From Nonomuraea longispora (GTDB lineage: Bacteria > Actinomycetota > Actinomycetes > Streptosporangiales > Streptosporangiaceae), in NCBI RefSeq assembly GCF_004348345.1, contig NZ_SMJZ01000001.1, positions 1 through 64,000 of the forward strand: a stretch of DNA of 64,000 bases, given 5' to 3'. This document shows, piece after piece, positions 22,644-30,354 of this stretch. How positions within the stretch are numbered: position 1 is the stretch's first letter; the number at the start of each line of letters is the position of its first letter. A program made the position numbers and the translations under genes. The notes below the pieces were generated by a model. That model ran no database searches and was not told the DNA's origin. It worked only from the letters and a program-made list of their open reading frames with translations.

Positions 22644-23378
22644 TCAGATATGTGTGACCCGGCGCAGGAACTCCTGGGCCCTCTCGGTCGACGGGCTGGC
22701 GAAGAAGTCATCGGGCGCGGCGCTCTCCACGACGCGCCCGGCGTCCATGAACACGACCCGGTCGGCCACCTTGCGCGCGAAACCCATCTCGTGCGTGACC
22801 ACGACCATGGTCATCCCGCTGCCGGCCAGGTCGACCATGACCTCCAGGACCTCCTGGATCATTTCCGGGTCCAGGGCGCTGGTCGGCTCGTCGAACAGCA
22901 TGATCGCGGGGTCCATGGCCAGGGCGCGGGCGATCGCCACCCGCTGCTGCTGCCCGCCGGAGAGCTGCGTGGGCAGGCTGTCGGCCTTCTCCGGTATGCC
23001 GACCCGTTCCAGCAGTGCCATCGCCCGGCGGCGGGCCGCGTCCTTGGGAAGCTTCTTCACCCTGACGGGGGCGAGCATGATGTTCTGTGCCACCGTCATG
23101 TGCGGGTACAGGTTGAAGTGCTGGAAGACGAACCCCACTCCGCTGCGCAGCTCGTTCAGGTTCGTGGCCCTGTCGTGTGGATCGCGGCCGTTGACCACGA
23201 TCGTGCCGCCGGAGACGTCCTCCAGGGCGTTGATGCAGCGCAGCAGCGTGCTCTTGCCCGAACCCGACGGGCCGAGCAGGACCACCACCTCTCCTTCGGT
23301 GACCGACAGGTCGATGCCGTTCAGCACCGCGAGGTCGCCGTACGACTTCCGTACGCCGGTGAACTCAATGATCGGCAT
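22644..23378 (-). CDS. glnQ: Amino acid ABC transporter ATPase (GlnQ type)
   Basis: 244 residues. Walker A is [11 protein letters not shown] (36-46), the Q-loop lies in [14 protein letters not shown], the signature is [15 protein letters not shown], Walker B is [13 protein letters not shown] and the switch His lies in VVVTHEM. The FNLFPH-like motif is specific to the polar amino acid family. The start overlaps the FCD regulator stop by 14 bases, tying regulator and transporter together. The gene symbol is by family only. Confidence 0.93.
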   Translation of the reverse strand: MPIIEFTGVRKSYGDLAVLNGIDLSVTEGEVVVLLGPSGSGKSTLLRCINALEDVSGGTIVVNGRDPHDRATNLNELRSGVGFVFQHFNLYPHMTVAQNIMLAPVRVKKLPKDAARRRAMALLERVGIPEKADSLPTQLSGGQQQRVAIARALAMDPAIMLFDEPTSALDPEMIQEVLEVMVDLAGSGMTMVVVTHEMGFARKVADRVVFMDAGRVVESAAPDDFFASPSTERAQEFLRRVTHI

Positions 23379-24189
23379 CCGGCTCCAGCCCTCCGTGCGT
23401 GTCGTGTCCGGTAGGTCCGGGCATGCCCCAGGTCAGCAGCCGCTCGACGATGGGGGCGGTCTCTTCGGTGAGGAAGCGGCCGGCCTCGTCCAGCAGCCGA
23501 TCCATGTGGGCGCGCATCGCCTCCTCCGCCGCGTCCGGCCGACCCACGCCGATCGCGTCGGCGATCCGCTGGTGCTCGACGACCGTGACCTCGCCGGAGC
23601 GGTGCGAGTCGAGCACGACGTCCAGGGCCGCCTCCAGACGGTCCAGCGCCGGATCGAGAACGACGTCGAGCATGGCCTTGACGATGGGATTGCGGGTGCA
23701 CCTGGCCACCCGGCGATGGAAGGTCAGCGCGATGTCGCGCGGCACCTCGTGCACGTCGGCGTAGTGCCTGCCGTGCCGCTCGACCAGCAGGGTGAGCGCC
23801 TGCGCCGAGGACCTGTGGTCCTGACAGAGCGCCGCCTCCCTGGCCGCCTCCGGCTCCACCGTCCGCCGTGCGCGCAGCAGGTCGATCAGTCCTTCCGACG
23901 TACGCACCTGCGTGCCTTCCAGGAACCGGGTGGCGGTGGTCCGCCCGCGCAACACGACGGCGACGTGCTGGCGGCCGGCCGAGGTGAGCATCCTGCCCTT
24001 GGTTCCCGCGGCCACGGTGAGCCCGCGCCGGTCCAGCAGCCGCAGCCGCCGGGCGACGGTGGCCTCGCTGATGTCCAGGCCGGTGCCCTGCTTGAGCACC
24101 TGCAGCACCTGCCGCGCGCCCAACGGCTCCGGCGCTCCTGCGAGCACCTCGAGGATGGCGTCAGCCGAGCGTTCCTCCACCTTCACCAC
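23365..24189 (-). CDS. FCD-type (GntR-like) regulator of the transporter/agmatinase operon
   Basis: 274 residues. The N-terminus is a winged helix ([40 protein letters not shown]), more like an IclR/LrpA wing than classical GntR. The C-terminus is an FCD helical bundle: [13 protein letters not shown], then [20 protein letters not shown] with the metal-type Asp/His, and [32 protein letters not shown] (E..H, ...AMRxHM). It is the first gene of the leftward operon. Probable operators lie in 24190-24290. Confidence 0.82.
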   Translation of the reverse strand: MVKVEERSADAILEVLAGAPEPLGARQVLQVLKQGTGLDISEATVARRLRLLDRRGLTVAAGTKGRMLTSAGRQHVAVVLRGRTTATRFLEGTQVRTSEGLIDLLRARRTVEPEAAREAALCQDHRSSAQALTLLVERHGRHYADVHEVPRDIALTFHRRVARCTRNPIVKAMLDVVLDPALDRLEAALDVVLDSHRSGEVTVVEHQRIADAIGVGRPDAAEEAMRAHMDRLLDEAGRFLTEETAPIVERLLTWGMPGPTGHDTHGGLEPDADH

Positions 24190-24270
24190 ACCACTCCCAC
24201 CGGCGCACTGCTAACCTGTCCGTTAAGACCGTTTTGCGACTATTTGCCGTGTTGGGACATCAGTCAAATC

Positions 24271-24286
24271 TGACGGACGTCCGTCA
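24271..24286. promoter_or_regulatory. 16-base perfect palindrome upstream of the FCD regulator operon
   Basis: TGACGGACGTCCGTCA is fully symmetric. It lies 82 bases upstream of the operon's first start codon and directly after the end of the nucleotidyltransferase remnant. A weaker TAAC-N6-GTTA dyad at 24212-24225 is closer to the start. Either could bind the FCD regulator. Confidence 0.5.
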
Positions 24287-24290
24287 TGGG

Positions 24291-24680
24291 TTACAGGAAT
24301 GGCACTTTTCGGTAAAGGTTGGGTTGCGTCCTGGGCCCCGAACGACCGCCGCGAACGGCCCGTCGCCTACAGCGGTCGCACCAGATCGAGATCCTCGCGT
24401 CCAGCACCTCGCCGTGCCCGGCCCGCCGCGCCGCCGCCTCGACCTGCGCGAAGAGGCGCCGCAGGGAGTTGGCATAGGCGTCGAGCCATTCGCCGCAGTC
24501 GCGGAACGCCTCGCCGGCGCCGAGCCGCGCCTTGGCCGCCAGGATGCGGGCGATGTCCGCCGTCGAGCCGGTCGAGCACGACCGTGGCGCGGGCGAGGGC
24601 GTAGCACTCGTGAGTACGAGCCCGACAACGGCGGGATCGGCGGCGGCGAGTTCGACGAACGCCTGGTAGCTCATGGACAT
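24291..24680 (-). pseudogene. Internally deleted nucleotidyltransferase-domain protein
   Basis: The start reads MSMSYQAFVELAAADPAVVG LVLT, the usual beginning of a nucleotidyltransferase where GS...D-x-D should follow. Instead it jumps to a frame-shifted YALARATVVLDRLDG and then, back in frame, to IARILAAKARLGAGEAFRDC, GEWLDAYANSLRRL, the distal helical part. The catalytic GS and DxD motifs are lost and the C-terminus (RISIWCDRCRRR) is unrelated. It is non-functional. The deletion plus frameshift resembles the lesions in the GNAT and AraC remnants of this window. Confidence 0.65.
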
Positions 24681-25040
24681 CCTGGCCTCGACGATACGGG
24701 TGCGGGAGTGCGAGGACCGCTACCGGAACCGTACGCGAGTAATCCGGATCCTCACCCTGAGTGAAGGCTCCGGAAATCATTTATCGCAGCCCGCGTAACC
24801 GTTTGGGCGGAAAGCATTCGCATGGTGATCGTGCGTGATGGTTTCGGCCGTCACGAATCGCCGGCCGAGTGAAAGTTTCACCGGTTCACAAACCATCCTG
24901 ACCTGGTGACATGCCATTGTCCGCGAACCGCGTGACGACATCGGAAAAATCCCACTGATACGAAAGCGTCCGGCCGACGAATACCGGGCGCGCGGTTCAG
25001 GGAGACATGACCAACGGCGACGTCACGGGGAGAATTCATC

Positions 25041-26228
25041 ATGGGCGGCAACCTCTTCGGCATGCTCAAAAGCCGGGTCGACGACAACGCGAGGAGAGTG
25101 GTGGACGCCTGTGTCGGCGAGATCGCCGGTTTCCAGGCGATCGAGTCCCGGGCGCGGGCGTCGATGATGGAGTTCGCGGTCGTCGTACGGCAGCGCACGG
25201 CCGAGCTGGCCGCCTCCGGCGAGCCGCTGCTGGAGACTGACCTGGCCTTCATCGAGTCGGTCGGCGAGCAGCGCGGCACGCAGGGCGTGGCGCCGGGCTG
25301 CCAGCGCGGCGCGCTGGCGTTGCACGCGGCGTTCACCATGCGGGAGATCTCCGAGGCGGCCGGGCCCGGCGACCTGACCGAGACGATGCGCATGCTCGAC
25401 TGGCTGGCCCGGCAGGGCGCCCAGGCGCAGGCGGCGTACACCCGGGGCTACTTCAGAGGGTACGAGCGGTTCCTGCCGACGGCCTCGCGCGTCCACCTGC
25501 TGGCCACCATGGTGCTGCACGACGACCCCATGGCCGGCGAGCTGGCCGTCAGCCTGGGGGTTCCGGTGACCGAGCACTACCTGGTCACGGTGGTCCGGGT
25601 GGCGACGGAGCCGCCGAAGACCTGCAGGGAGGAGGTCGTGTGCACCCTGCTGCAGCGGCACCGCATGCCGTTCGGGTGGCAGGAACCGGACGAGTTCGTG
25701 GCGCTCGTGCCGAATCACGGGACACGGCCGGAGCAGCGGGCGGCGGCGGAGAGGTCGGGGCTGGAGCTGGCGCAGGCGGTCGCGGAGATCGTGGGGCGGC
25801 CGTGCTCGGTGGGCGCCGCCCATGGACGCCGCCGTGCGCTCGTCCAGGCGGCCGCGCTGGCGCGGAAGGTCAGCAGGGTGGCGCCGATCGAGCGCGTGCC
25901 GCGCAGGTCGTACGGGGTGTCCGACGTGTTCGCGGAGCTGGGCGCGGTGGAGACGCCGCAGGTGGACCAGTGGTTACGGGAGACGGCGAAGCGGCTCGGC
26001 GACGGCCCGGAGCTGGTGTCCACGCTGGACGCCTACTACCGCAACGACATGAACCGCCTGCGTACGGCCGAATCCCTGCACATCCATCCGCGCACCCTCG
26101 ACTACCGGCTGCGGCGGGTGCGGGAGCTGGTGGGCATCGAGCCGGGCTCGACGCACGGCGTACGGGTGCTGAGCACGACCGTCACCCGGATGCTGGCGGG
26201 CGCGTGGACCGAGCACGGCCTGGTCTGA
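25041..26228 (+). CDS. PucR C-terminal-HTH regulator (CdaR-like)
   Basis: 395 residues from ATG 25041, with GGGGAGAA 6 bases upstream. The N-terminal half is helical (RVDDNARRVVDACVGEIAGF, GALALHAAFTMREISEA), as in RsbR-like/PucR N-domains. The centre has a degenerate GGDEF-like region (FVALVPNHGT, RPCSVGAAHGRR). The C-terminal HTH is YYRNDMNRLRTAESLHIHPR, TLDYRLRRVRELVG. It is the only gene of its unit. The 24793-25040 upstream region has no gene and carries its promoter. The target is unknown. Confidence 0.82.
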   Translation: MGGNLFGMLKSRVDDNARRVVDACVGEIAGFQAIESRARASMMEFAVVVRQRTAELAASGEPLLETDLAFIESVGEQRGTQGVAPGCQRGALALHAAFTMREISEAAGPGDLTETMRMLDWLARQGAQAQAAYTRGYFRGYERFLPTASRVHLLATMVLHDDPMAGELAVSLGVPVTEHYLVTVVRVATEPPKTCREEVVCTLLQRHRMPFGWQEPDEFVALVPNHGTRPEQRAAAERSGLELAQAVAEIVGRPCSVGAAHGRRRALVQAAALARKVSRVAPIERVPRRSYGVSDVFAELGAVETPQVDQWLRETAKRLGDGPELVSTLDAYYRNDMNRLRTAESLHIHPRTLDYRLRRVRELVGIEPGSTHGVRVLSTTVTRMLAGAWTEHGLV

Positions 26229-26238
26229 TCCCCGGCCC

Positions 26239-26333
26239 TTGACATCAGTGACAAGCGTCCGCCGGTCGCCACGGCGGAGATTCGCGTGATGTGACGATGC
26301 CGGGCGCCGCCCGGATCGGCGAAGGTGTCACTG
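26239..26333 (+). promoter_or_regulatory. Possible promoter with distant inverted repeat before the secreted-protein gene
   Basis: A consensus-like TTGACA lies at 26239-26244, but no good -10 follows at 17 bases. CAGTGACA (26246-26253) and TGTCACTG (26326-26333) are perfect inverted 8-mers 72 bases apart, each followed by the same kind of AAG. They could be paired operator sites flanking the promoter of the gene at 26380. Confidence 0.3.
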
Positions 26334-26379
26334 ACAAGGCACGGCCGGCCGCCAGGAAACCCAGCGAGAGGTCCGACAC

Positions 26380-26766
26380 ATGGTCGTACATGCGAGAAGA
26401 ACGCTCATCGGCGTGCTGGCCGCGATCGCGGCGCTGCTGTTCTCCGTCGCACTGCACACGGGTTCGGCCACCGCGGCGCCCGAACGCGGGTTCACCGACG
26501 AGTCGACCGCGGTGCTCCCGGAGGACAAGGACGGCAGGGCTTCGCTGGACGCCACGTACTCGTGCTCCCGCAGTGTGCCGATCCCGGCGTACTACGTCGA
26601 CATCGACTGCTCGGTGTACAGCGGCGCGATCAGGGTCGTGGTGACCTGCAGCGACGGCTACTGGTTCGCCAGCCCGATCATCTTCGCGGGCTACCGGTTC
26701 ACCGGGCGGGGCACATGCGGGCCGCCGTGGACCGTACGTACCACGGACGTCGAGACGGTGTTCTGA
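26380..26766 (+). CDS. Secreted small cysteine-containing protein
   Basis: 128 residues from ATG 26380, with GAGAGG upstream. A Sec signal peptide (RRTLIGVLAAIAALLFSVAL) has a likely cleavage after ATA or AAP near 33. The mature part carries four cysteines (YSCSR, IDCSV, VTCSDG, GTCGPP), suggesting two disulfides, and aromatic beta-like segments (GYWFASPIIFAGYRF). No family was recognised. It may be an exported antimicrobial-like or surface protein. Confidence 0.7.
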   Translation: MVVHARRTLIGVLAAIAALLFSVALHTGSATAAPERGFTDESTAVLPEDKDGRASLDATYSCSRSVPIPAYYVDIDCSVYSGAIRVVVTCSDGYWFASPIIFAGYRFTGRGTCGPPWTVRTTDVETVF

Positions 26767-26845
26767 CCGGAACCTCCGTCCCCCGGCCGCCCGGGACCAC
26801 CGGGTGGCCGGGGATCACCCCTCCGGATAGAAGCCGCAGTCGACG

Positions 26846-27180
26846 TTCGAGCTCGGCTGCGCGGCCCAGGTGTTCGGGATCGACCGGCCGGGGCTTCCTC
26901 TCCGCTACACCTTCAACGTGTGCACGGAACGGCCGGGCCGTGCATGCACCTGGTACGCGGCGACCAGGGCGCCGCGTACGCGGCTGCTGGCCCAGCGGAT
27001 CGCCACGGCCAGGGACCTGCTGGAGTCGTCGGACCTGCCGTTGGACGCGGTCGCCCGCCGCGTCGGTCTCTCTTCGGCCACCAATCTCCGCAGGCGTTTC
27101 CTCAAGGCCCTCGGCACAACGCCGGGCACCCACCGGCGGGCGTTCCGCGCCGGGCCACGGTGTGGACCAGACGCTGCGCG
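26846..27180 (+). pseudogene. GlxA-type AraC regulator with an internal deletion
   Basis: The frame begins FELGCAAQVFGIDRPGLPLR YTFNVCTERPG, the first part of the DJ-1/PfpI-like domain of GlxA-type AraC regulators. It then leaps straight to TRLLAQRIATARDLLESSDL, PLDAVARRVGLSSATNLRRR and FLKALGTTPGTHRRAF, the AraC DNA-binding domain. About 180 residues are missing. There is no start codon (the first residues are lost) and no stop before the frame runs into the convergent WYL gene. It is clearly non-functional. Confidence 0.75.
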
Positions 27181-28152
27181 TCAGCCGGAAGCGCCCGCGG
27201 CGAGCAGCCTCCCGGCCAGCTCGCGGCAGCGTACGCCGAGCTCGGGAGGGTCGAGCACCTCGAAGTCGTGCCCCAGCAGGAGCACGTGCACGAGCACGAG
27301 GTCGAGGTTCGCGCCGCCGCTGAGCACCTCACACCGCTCGGCGCCGTGCGGCCGCACCACGGCCGCCGACGCCGACACCTGCGCGCGCACCGTGCCGGCC
27401 GGGGCGTGCACGAGGAAGCGCGCCTGGCGCGGGTAGACGCGGCTGGCCACGCTCTCCTGCACGTACGCCGCCGCGTCGGGCGCCGCGCGCGGGCGGAAGC
27501 GCCAGGTCCGTGCCGTCACGCCGGTCATCCGGTCGACGCGGAAGCTGCGCCAGCCGTCGCGGTCGAGGTCGTAGGCGAGGAGATACCAGCGCAGGTCGGA
27601 GGCGACCAGACGGTACGGCTCGACCCGCCGCCGTCGCAGCTCGTCGCCCGACGGGTAGTCGAAGCCGGCCTCGACCTCGTCGCGGCAGGCCCTGGCCAGC
27701 GTCATGAGCACCTCGGGGTCGACCGGCGTGCGTCCCCTGCCGAACGACTCGACCGAGCCGGAGAGCGCGCGTATCTCGTGCCGCAGCCGGGTGGGCAGCA
27801 CCTGGTCGAGCTTGGTCATCGCCCGGAGCGCGGCGTCGCCGGCTCCGGCGAGCGCTCCGCCCGCGCCGGCGAGCAGCGAAACCGCGGTGGCGATGGCCTC
27901 ATCGTCGTCGAACAGGAGCGGCGGCAGGTCCTGCCCGCGACCGAGCGTGTAGCCGCCGCCGACGCCCTGGGTGGCGTGCACCGGGTAACCGAGCGTACGC
28001 AGCCGCTCGACGTCGCGGCGTACGGTGCGGGGCGTGACCCCGAGGCGGTCGGCGAGCTCGGGGCCGGTCCACACCTGGCGCTGCTGCAGCAGCCCGAGCA
28101 AGGTGAGCACCCGCTCGGTCGTGCCCCGCTCGTCGGGGCTCACCACGTCCAT
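27181..28152 (-). CDS. WYL-domain transcriptional regulator (YafY/PafC-like)
   Basis: 323 residues. The N-terminal winged HTH (WTGPELADRLGVTPRTVRRD, VERLRTLGYPVHATQGVGGG) is followed by the helical linker and a WYL domain (VEPYRLVASDLRWYLLAYDL with WYLLAYD, then WRSFRVDRMTGV). A C-terminal WCX extension ends with VLLLGHDFEVLDPPEL. It is divergent from the DinB/VOC pair with a strong dyad between, so it probably controls them and itself. WYL domains sense nucleic acid or nucleotide ligands. Confidence 0.9.
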   Translation of the reverse strand: MDVVSPDERGTTERVLTLLGLLQQRQVWTGPELADRLGVTPRTVRRDVERLRTLGYPVHATQGVGGGYTLGRGQDLPPLLFDDDEAIATAVSLLAGAGGALAGAGDAALRAMTKLDQVLPTRLRHEIRALSGSVESFGRGRTPVDPEVLMTLARACRDEVEAGFDYPSGDELRRRRVEPYRLVASDLRWYLLAYDLDRDGWRSFRVDRMTGVTARTWRFRPRAAPDAAAYVQESVASRVYPRQARFLVHAPAGTVRAQVSASAAVVRPHGAERCEVLSGGANLDLVLVHVLLLGHDFEVLDPPELGVRCRELAGRLLAAGASG

Positions 28153-28171
28153 GGTGTCCCACCCTGCCAGA

Positions 28172-28194
28172 TAGCGGACCGATTCTGTCCGCTA
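28172..28194. promoter_or_regulatory. WYL-regulator operator TAGCGGAC-N7-GTCCGCTA
   Basis: Perfect 8-base arms with a 7-base spacer lie midway between the divergent WYL regulator (start 28152) and the DinB gene (start 28214). AGCGGAC..GTCCGCT dyads are a familiar pattern beside such regulators in actinomycetes (recalled, not searched). Confidence 0.75.
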
Positions 28195-28213
28195 GAGGGG
28201 CGACAGTGACTCC

Positions 28214-28798
28214 ATGGACACACCAACACACGACTGGAACCGCTCACTGCGCGAGCAGGCGGAGTGGCACTGGAACCACCACCTCCGGCCGAGGCTCGAC
28301 GGCCTCACCGACGAGGAATATCTCTGGTCACCGGTGCCGGACGCCTGGAGCGTGCGGCCGCGCGGCACCTCGACGGCGCCCGTACAGGCCGGCGCCGGGG
28401 ACCACGCGATCGACTACGCCTTCCCCGAGCCGTCCCCCGCGCCCTTCACCACGATCGCCTGGCGGCTCGGCCACGTCATCGTCGGCGTGCTCGCCATGCG
28501 CAACGCGGCGCACTTCGACGCGCCACCGGCGTCGTACGAGACCTGGGAGTACGCGGGCGACGCGGCCACCGCGCTCGACCAGTTGGAGAACCAGTTCGAC
28601 GTCTGGCTGGCCGGGGTGCGCGCCCTCGGCGAGGCCGGGCTCCTGGTCCCGGTCGGCGAGAAGGAGCCCTACCCCGACGCGCCCATGGCGGATCTGGTCC
28701 TGCACATCCACCGTGAGCTGATCCATCACATGTCCGAGGTCTGCCTGCTGCGCGACCTCTACCTGCACACGAAAGCCGCGAACGGAGCAGCCCGATGA
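28214..28798 (+). CDS. DinB-superfamily protein
   Basis: 194 residues. It is a DinB four-helix fold with the likely metal ligands: HWNHHLRPRLDGLTDEEYLW, TTIAWRLGHVIVGVL (first His) and LHIHRELIHHMSEVCLLRDL (the C-terminal HxxxxxHHxxE cluster). DinB proteins are thiol-dependent metal enzymes or detoxification/repair-linked proteins. It overlaps the following VOC gene by 4 bases (ATGA), so the two are co-translated under the WYL regulator. Confidence 0.85.
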   Translation: MDTPTHDWNRSLREQAEWHWNHHLRPRLDGLTDEEYLWSPVPDAWSVRPRGTSTAPVQAGAGDHAIDYAFPEPSPAPFTTIAWRLGHVIVGVLAMRNAAHFDAPPASYETWEYAGDAATALDQLENQFDVWLAGVRALGEAGLLVPVGEKEPYPDAPMADLVLHIHRELIHHMSEVCLLRDLYLHTKAANGAAR

Positions 28799-29256
28799 GC
28801 CGTGAGATCCAGGTCACCTTCGACGCCCACGACCCGAAAGCCCTGTCGACCTTCTGGCGGGACGCGCTTGGTTGGGTCCACCCCGGACCGCCCGGGGTTG
28901 ACCTGCCCGAGGGCGCCGATCCGCAGGCCGCGTGGGAGGACTTCCTGGAGCGCGCCGGCGTGCCCGAGGACCAGCGCAACACGGCGTCGGCCCTCGAGGA
29001 CCCGGACGGGCGGGGCCCACGCGTGTTCTTCCAGCAGGTGCCGGAGGACAAGGTGGCCAAGAACCGGGTGCACCTGGACATCCGCGCGGCTCCGGGGTTG
29101 GAGGGAGCCGCGCGGATGGCCGCGCTGGAAGCCGAGTGCGACCAGCTCGTCGCGCTCGGAGCCAAGCGGGTACGCCGCCACGAACCTGACGATCTGATGA
29201 GCGCCGGGTTCATCGTGATGACCGACCCGGAAGGCAACGAGTTCTGCCTGGACTGA
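28795..29256 (+). CDS. VOC-superfamily (glyoxalase-like) protein
   Basis: 153 residues. It starts REIQVTFDAHDPKALSTFWR, the first metal-strand region with His replaced by Asp/His as in VOC subfamily 6. KNRVHLDIRA supplies the central HLD strand, and VMTDPEGNEFCLD is the closing strand with Glu. The layout is the single-fold, paired-motif glyoxalase_6 type. It is co-translated with DinB. Activity is unknown; detoxification or resistance is typical. Confidence 0.85.
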   Translation: MSREIQVTFDAHDPKALSTFWRDALGWVHPGPPGVDLPEGADPQAAWEDFLERAGVPEDQRNTASALEDPDGRGPRVFFQQVPEDKVAKNRVHLDIRAAPGLEGAARMAALEAECDQLVALGAKRVRRHEPDDLMSAGFIVMTDPEGNEFCLD

Positions 29257-29277
29257 CGCGCCCGGACGGGAACGGCG

Positions 29278-29742
29278 TCAGTCGAAGAGGGCCACCCCGA
29301 GCAGATCCACCAGGCGGTTCAGCTGCGGCCGCGCGTTGCGGACGACGGCCGAACCGCCTGCGGTGAAGGACTGCAGGGCTCGGACCGCCGACACGTCGGC
29401 GAAGGTGACGCCGCTGACGTCGATGATCAGATGATCGTCGATGTAGCGGGCCTCGGTCAGTGTGCGCAGGAGCTCTCCGCTGTTGCTGGAGTCGATCTCA
29501 CCTATGAGGTTGATCACGGAAGGCCCGGCATTGATCGTGCAGGTGACCTGCAAAATGTGGTCCACGTACAACAGGTGCTCCGGCGTGGGCGGAGGCGCTG
29601 ACAACACCATGTCACCCTCATCGGCGCACGAGGTGTCGATTGCGGTGGTGTGTCCGTCTCGGCGCACGTGCCGAGCTGGGTTAATCGGGCGGCGCGATCC
29701 GTAAGCTGGGCGCGGCTTGACGGTGTGTCTCGCGTGCGACAT
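29278..29742 (-). CDS. STAS-domain protein with altered phosphorylation site
   Basis: About 154 residues from ATG 29742 (GGGGGGAAG upstream), with a disordered ~55-residue N-terminus. The STAS domain has NLIGEIDSSNSGELLRTL, IIDVSGVTFADVSAVRALQS and a final helix. The usual D-S-[ST]-G phosphorylation motif reads A-D-V-S-A, so the normal phospho-Ser is replaced by Val. It may act as a phosphorylation-insensitive anti-anti-sigma factor. It is divergent from the winged-helix gene at 29912. Confidence 0.8.
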   Translation of the reverse strand: MSHARHTVKPRPAYGSRRPINPARHVRRDGHTTAIDTSCADEGDMVLSAPPPTPEHLLYVDHILQVTCTINAGPSVINLIGEIDSSNSGELLRTLTEARYIDDHLIIDVSGVTFADVSAVRALQSFTAGGSAVVRNARPQLNRLVDLLGVALFD

Positions 29743-29911
29743 CGCTTCCCCCCTGATCATGACGGGCTTGCGGGCCTGGGCGGCTCGACACCTCTACGGT
29801 AAACTAGTAAGAACAATACCGGAATACCTTTTCCTCAATCAAACTTCGCACAACGACGTGCGGGTCGGCGTATGCTGCTGGTCATCTCAGATCGGGAGGA
29901 GTCTCGCAGGC

Positions 29912-30274
29912 ATGGACAACGATGGTGCACGTCGTGCAGGGTGGACATTCTTGACCAACCACGCCCGGGTGCTCCTGGCCATCGCCGTGGACCCTCGGAT
30001 GCGCGTACGTGACATCGCCGCGTCGATCGGCATCACCGAGCGCGCCGCCCAGAGCATCGTGTCCGACCTGGAAGAGGCCGGCTACATCAAGCGCAACCGG
30101 GTGGGACGCCGCAACCACTACCGCATCGAGCCCGGCGTGCCCTTCCGTCACCACACCGAGGCCGACATGCCCGTGCAGATTCTGATCGACATCTTCACCC
30201 ACCGCGAGACACCCGAAGGCGGTGCGGGCTCCCCCCTCCCCTCGATGACCGAGGACCGCGGCCGGTCAGGTTAG
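29912..30274 (+). CDS. Small winged-helix (MarR/ArsR-like) regulator
   Basis: 120 residues from ATG 29912, with GGGAGGAG about 10 bases upstream. FLTNHARVLLAIAVDPRMRV, RDIAASIGITERAAQSIVSD and LEEAGYIKRNRVGRRNHYRI form a complete winged helix; a short acidic/proline tail follows. This HTH_24-like form is common in actinobacteria as a single-domain repressor. The 29743-29911 upstream gap contains a strikingly AT-rich stretch (about 29800-29860), presumably the divergent promoter. Confidence 0.8.
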   Translation: MDNDGARRAGWTFLTNHARVLLAIAVDPRMRVRDIAASIGITERAAQSIVSDLEEAGYIKRNRVGRRNHYRIEPGVPFRHHTEADMPVQILIDIFTHRETPEGGAGSPLPSMTEDRGRSG

Positions 30275-30315
30275 CCGCTGGACACGACCGACGCCGATCT
30301 GTCACTATCTAACCC

Positions 30316-30354
30316 ATGATCGTGAGAAAGGACGACGCCACCCGCATCCGGTGA
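30316..30354 (+). CDS. 12-residue leader ORF overlapping the DUF6745 gene
   Basis: ATG 30316 reads MIVRKDDATRIR and stops with a TGA that overlaps the GTG start of the next gene (GTGA at 30351-30354). KDDATRIR resembles the true N-terminus of the downstream family (REAAAIRETW in this protein). It could be a translational-coupling leader, or the result of a duplication/frameshift at the gene's start. Confidence 0.4.
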   Translation: MIVRKDDATRIR

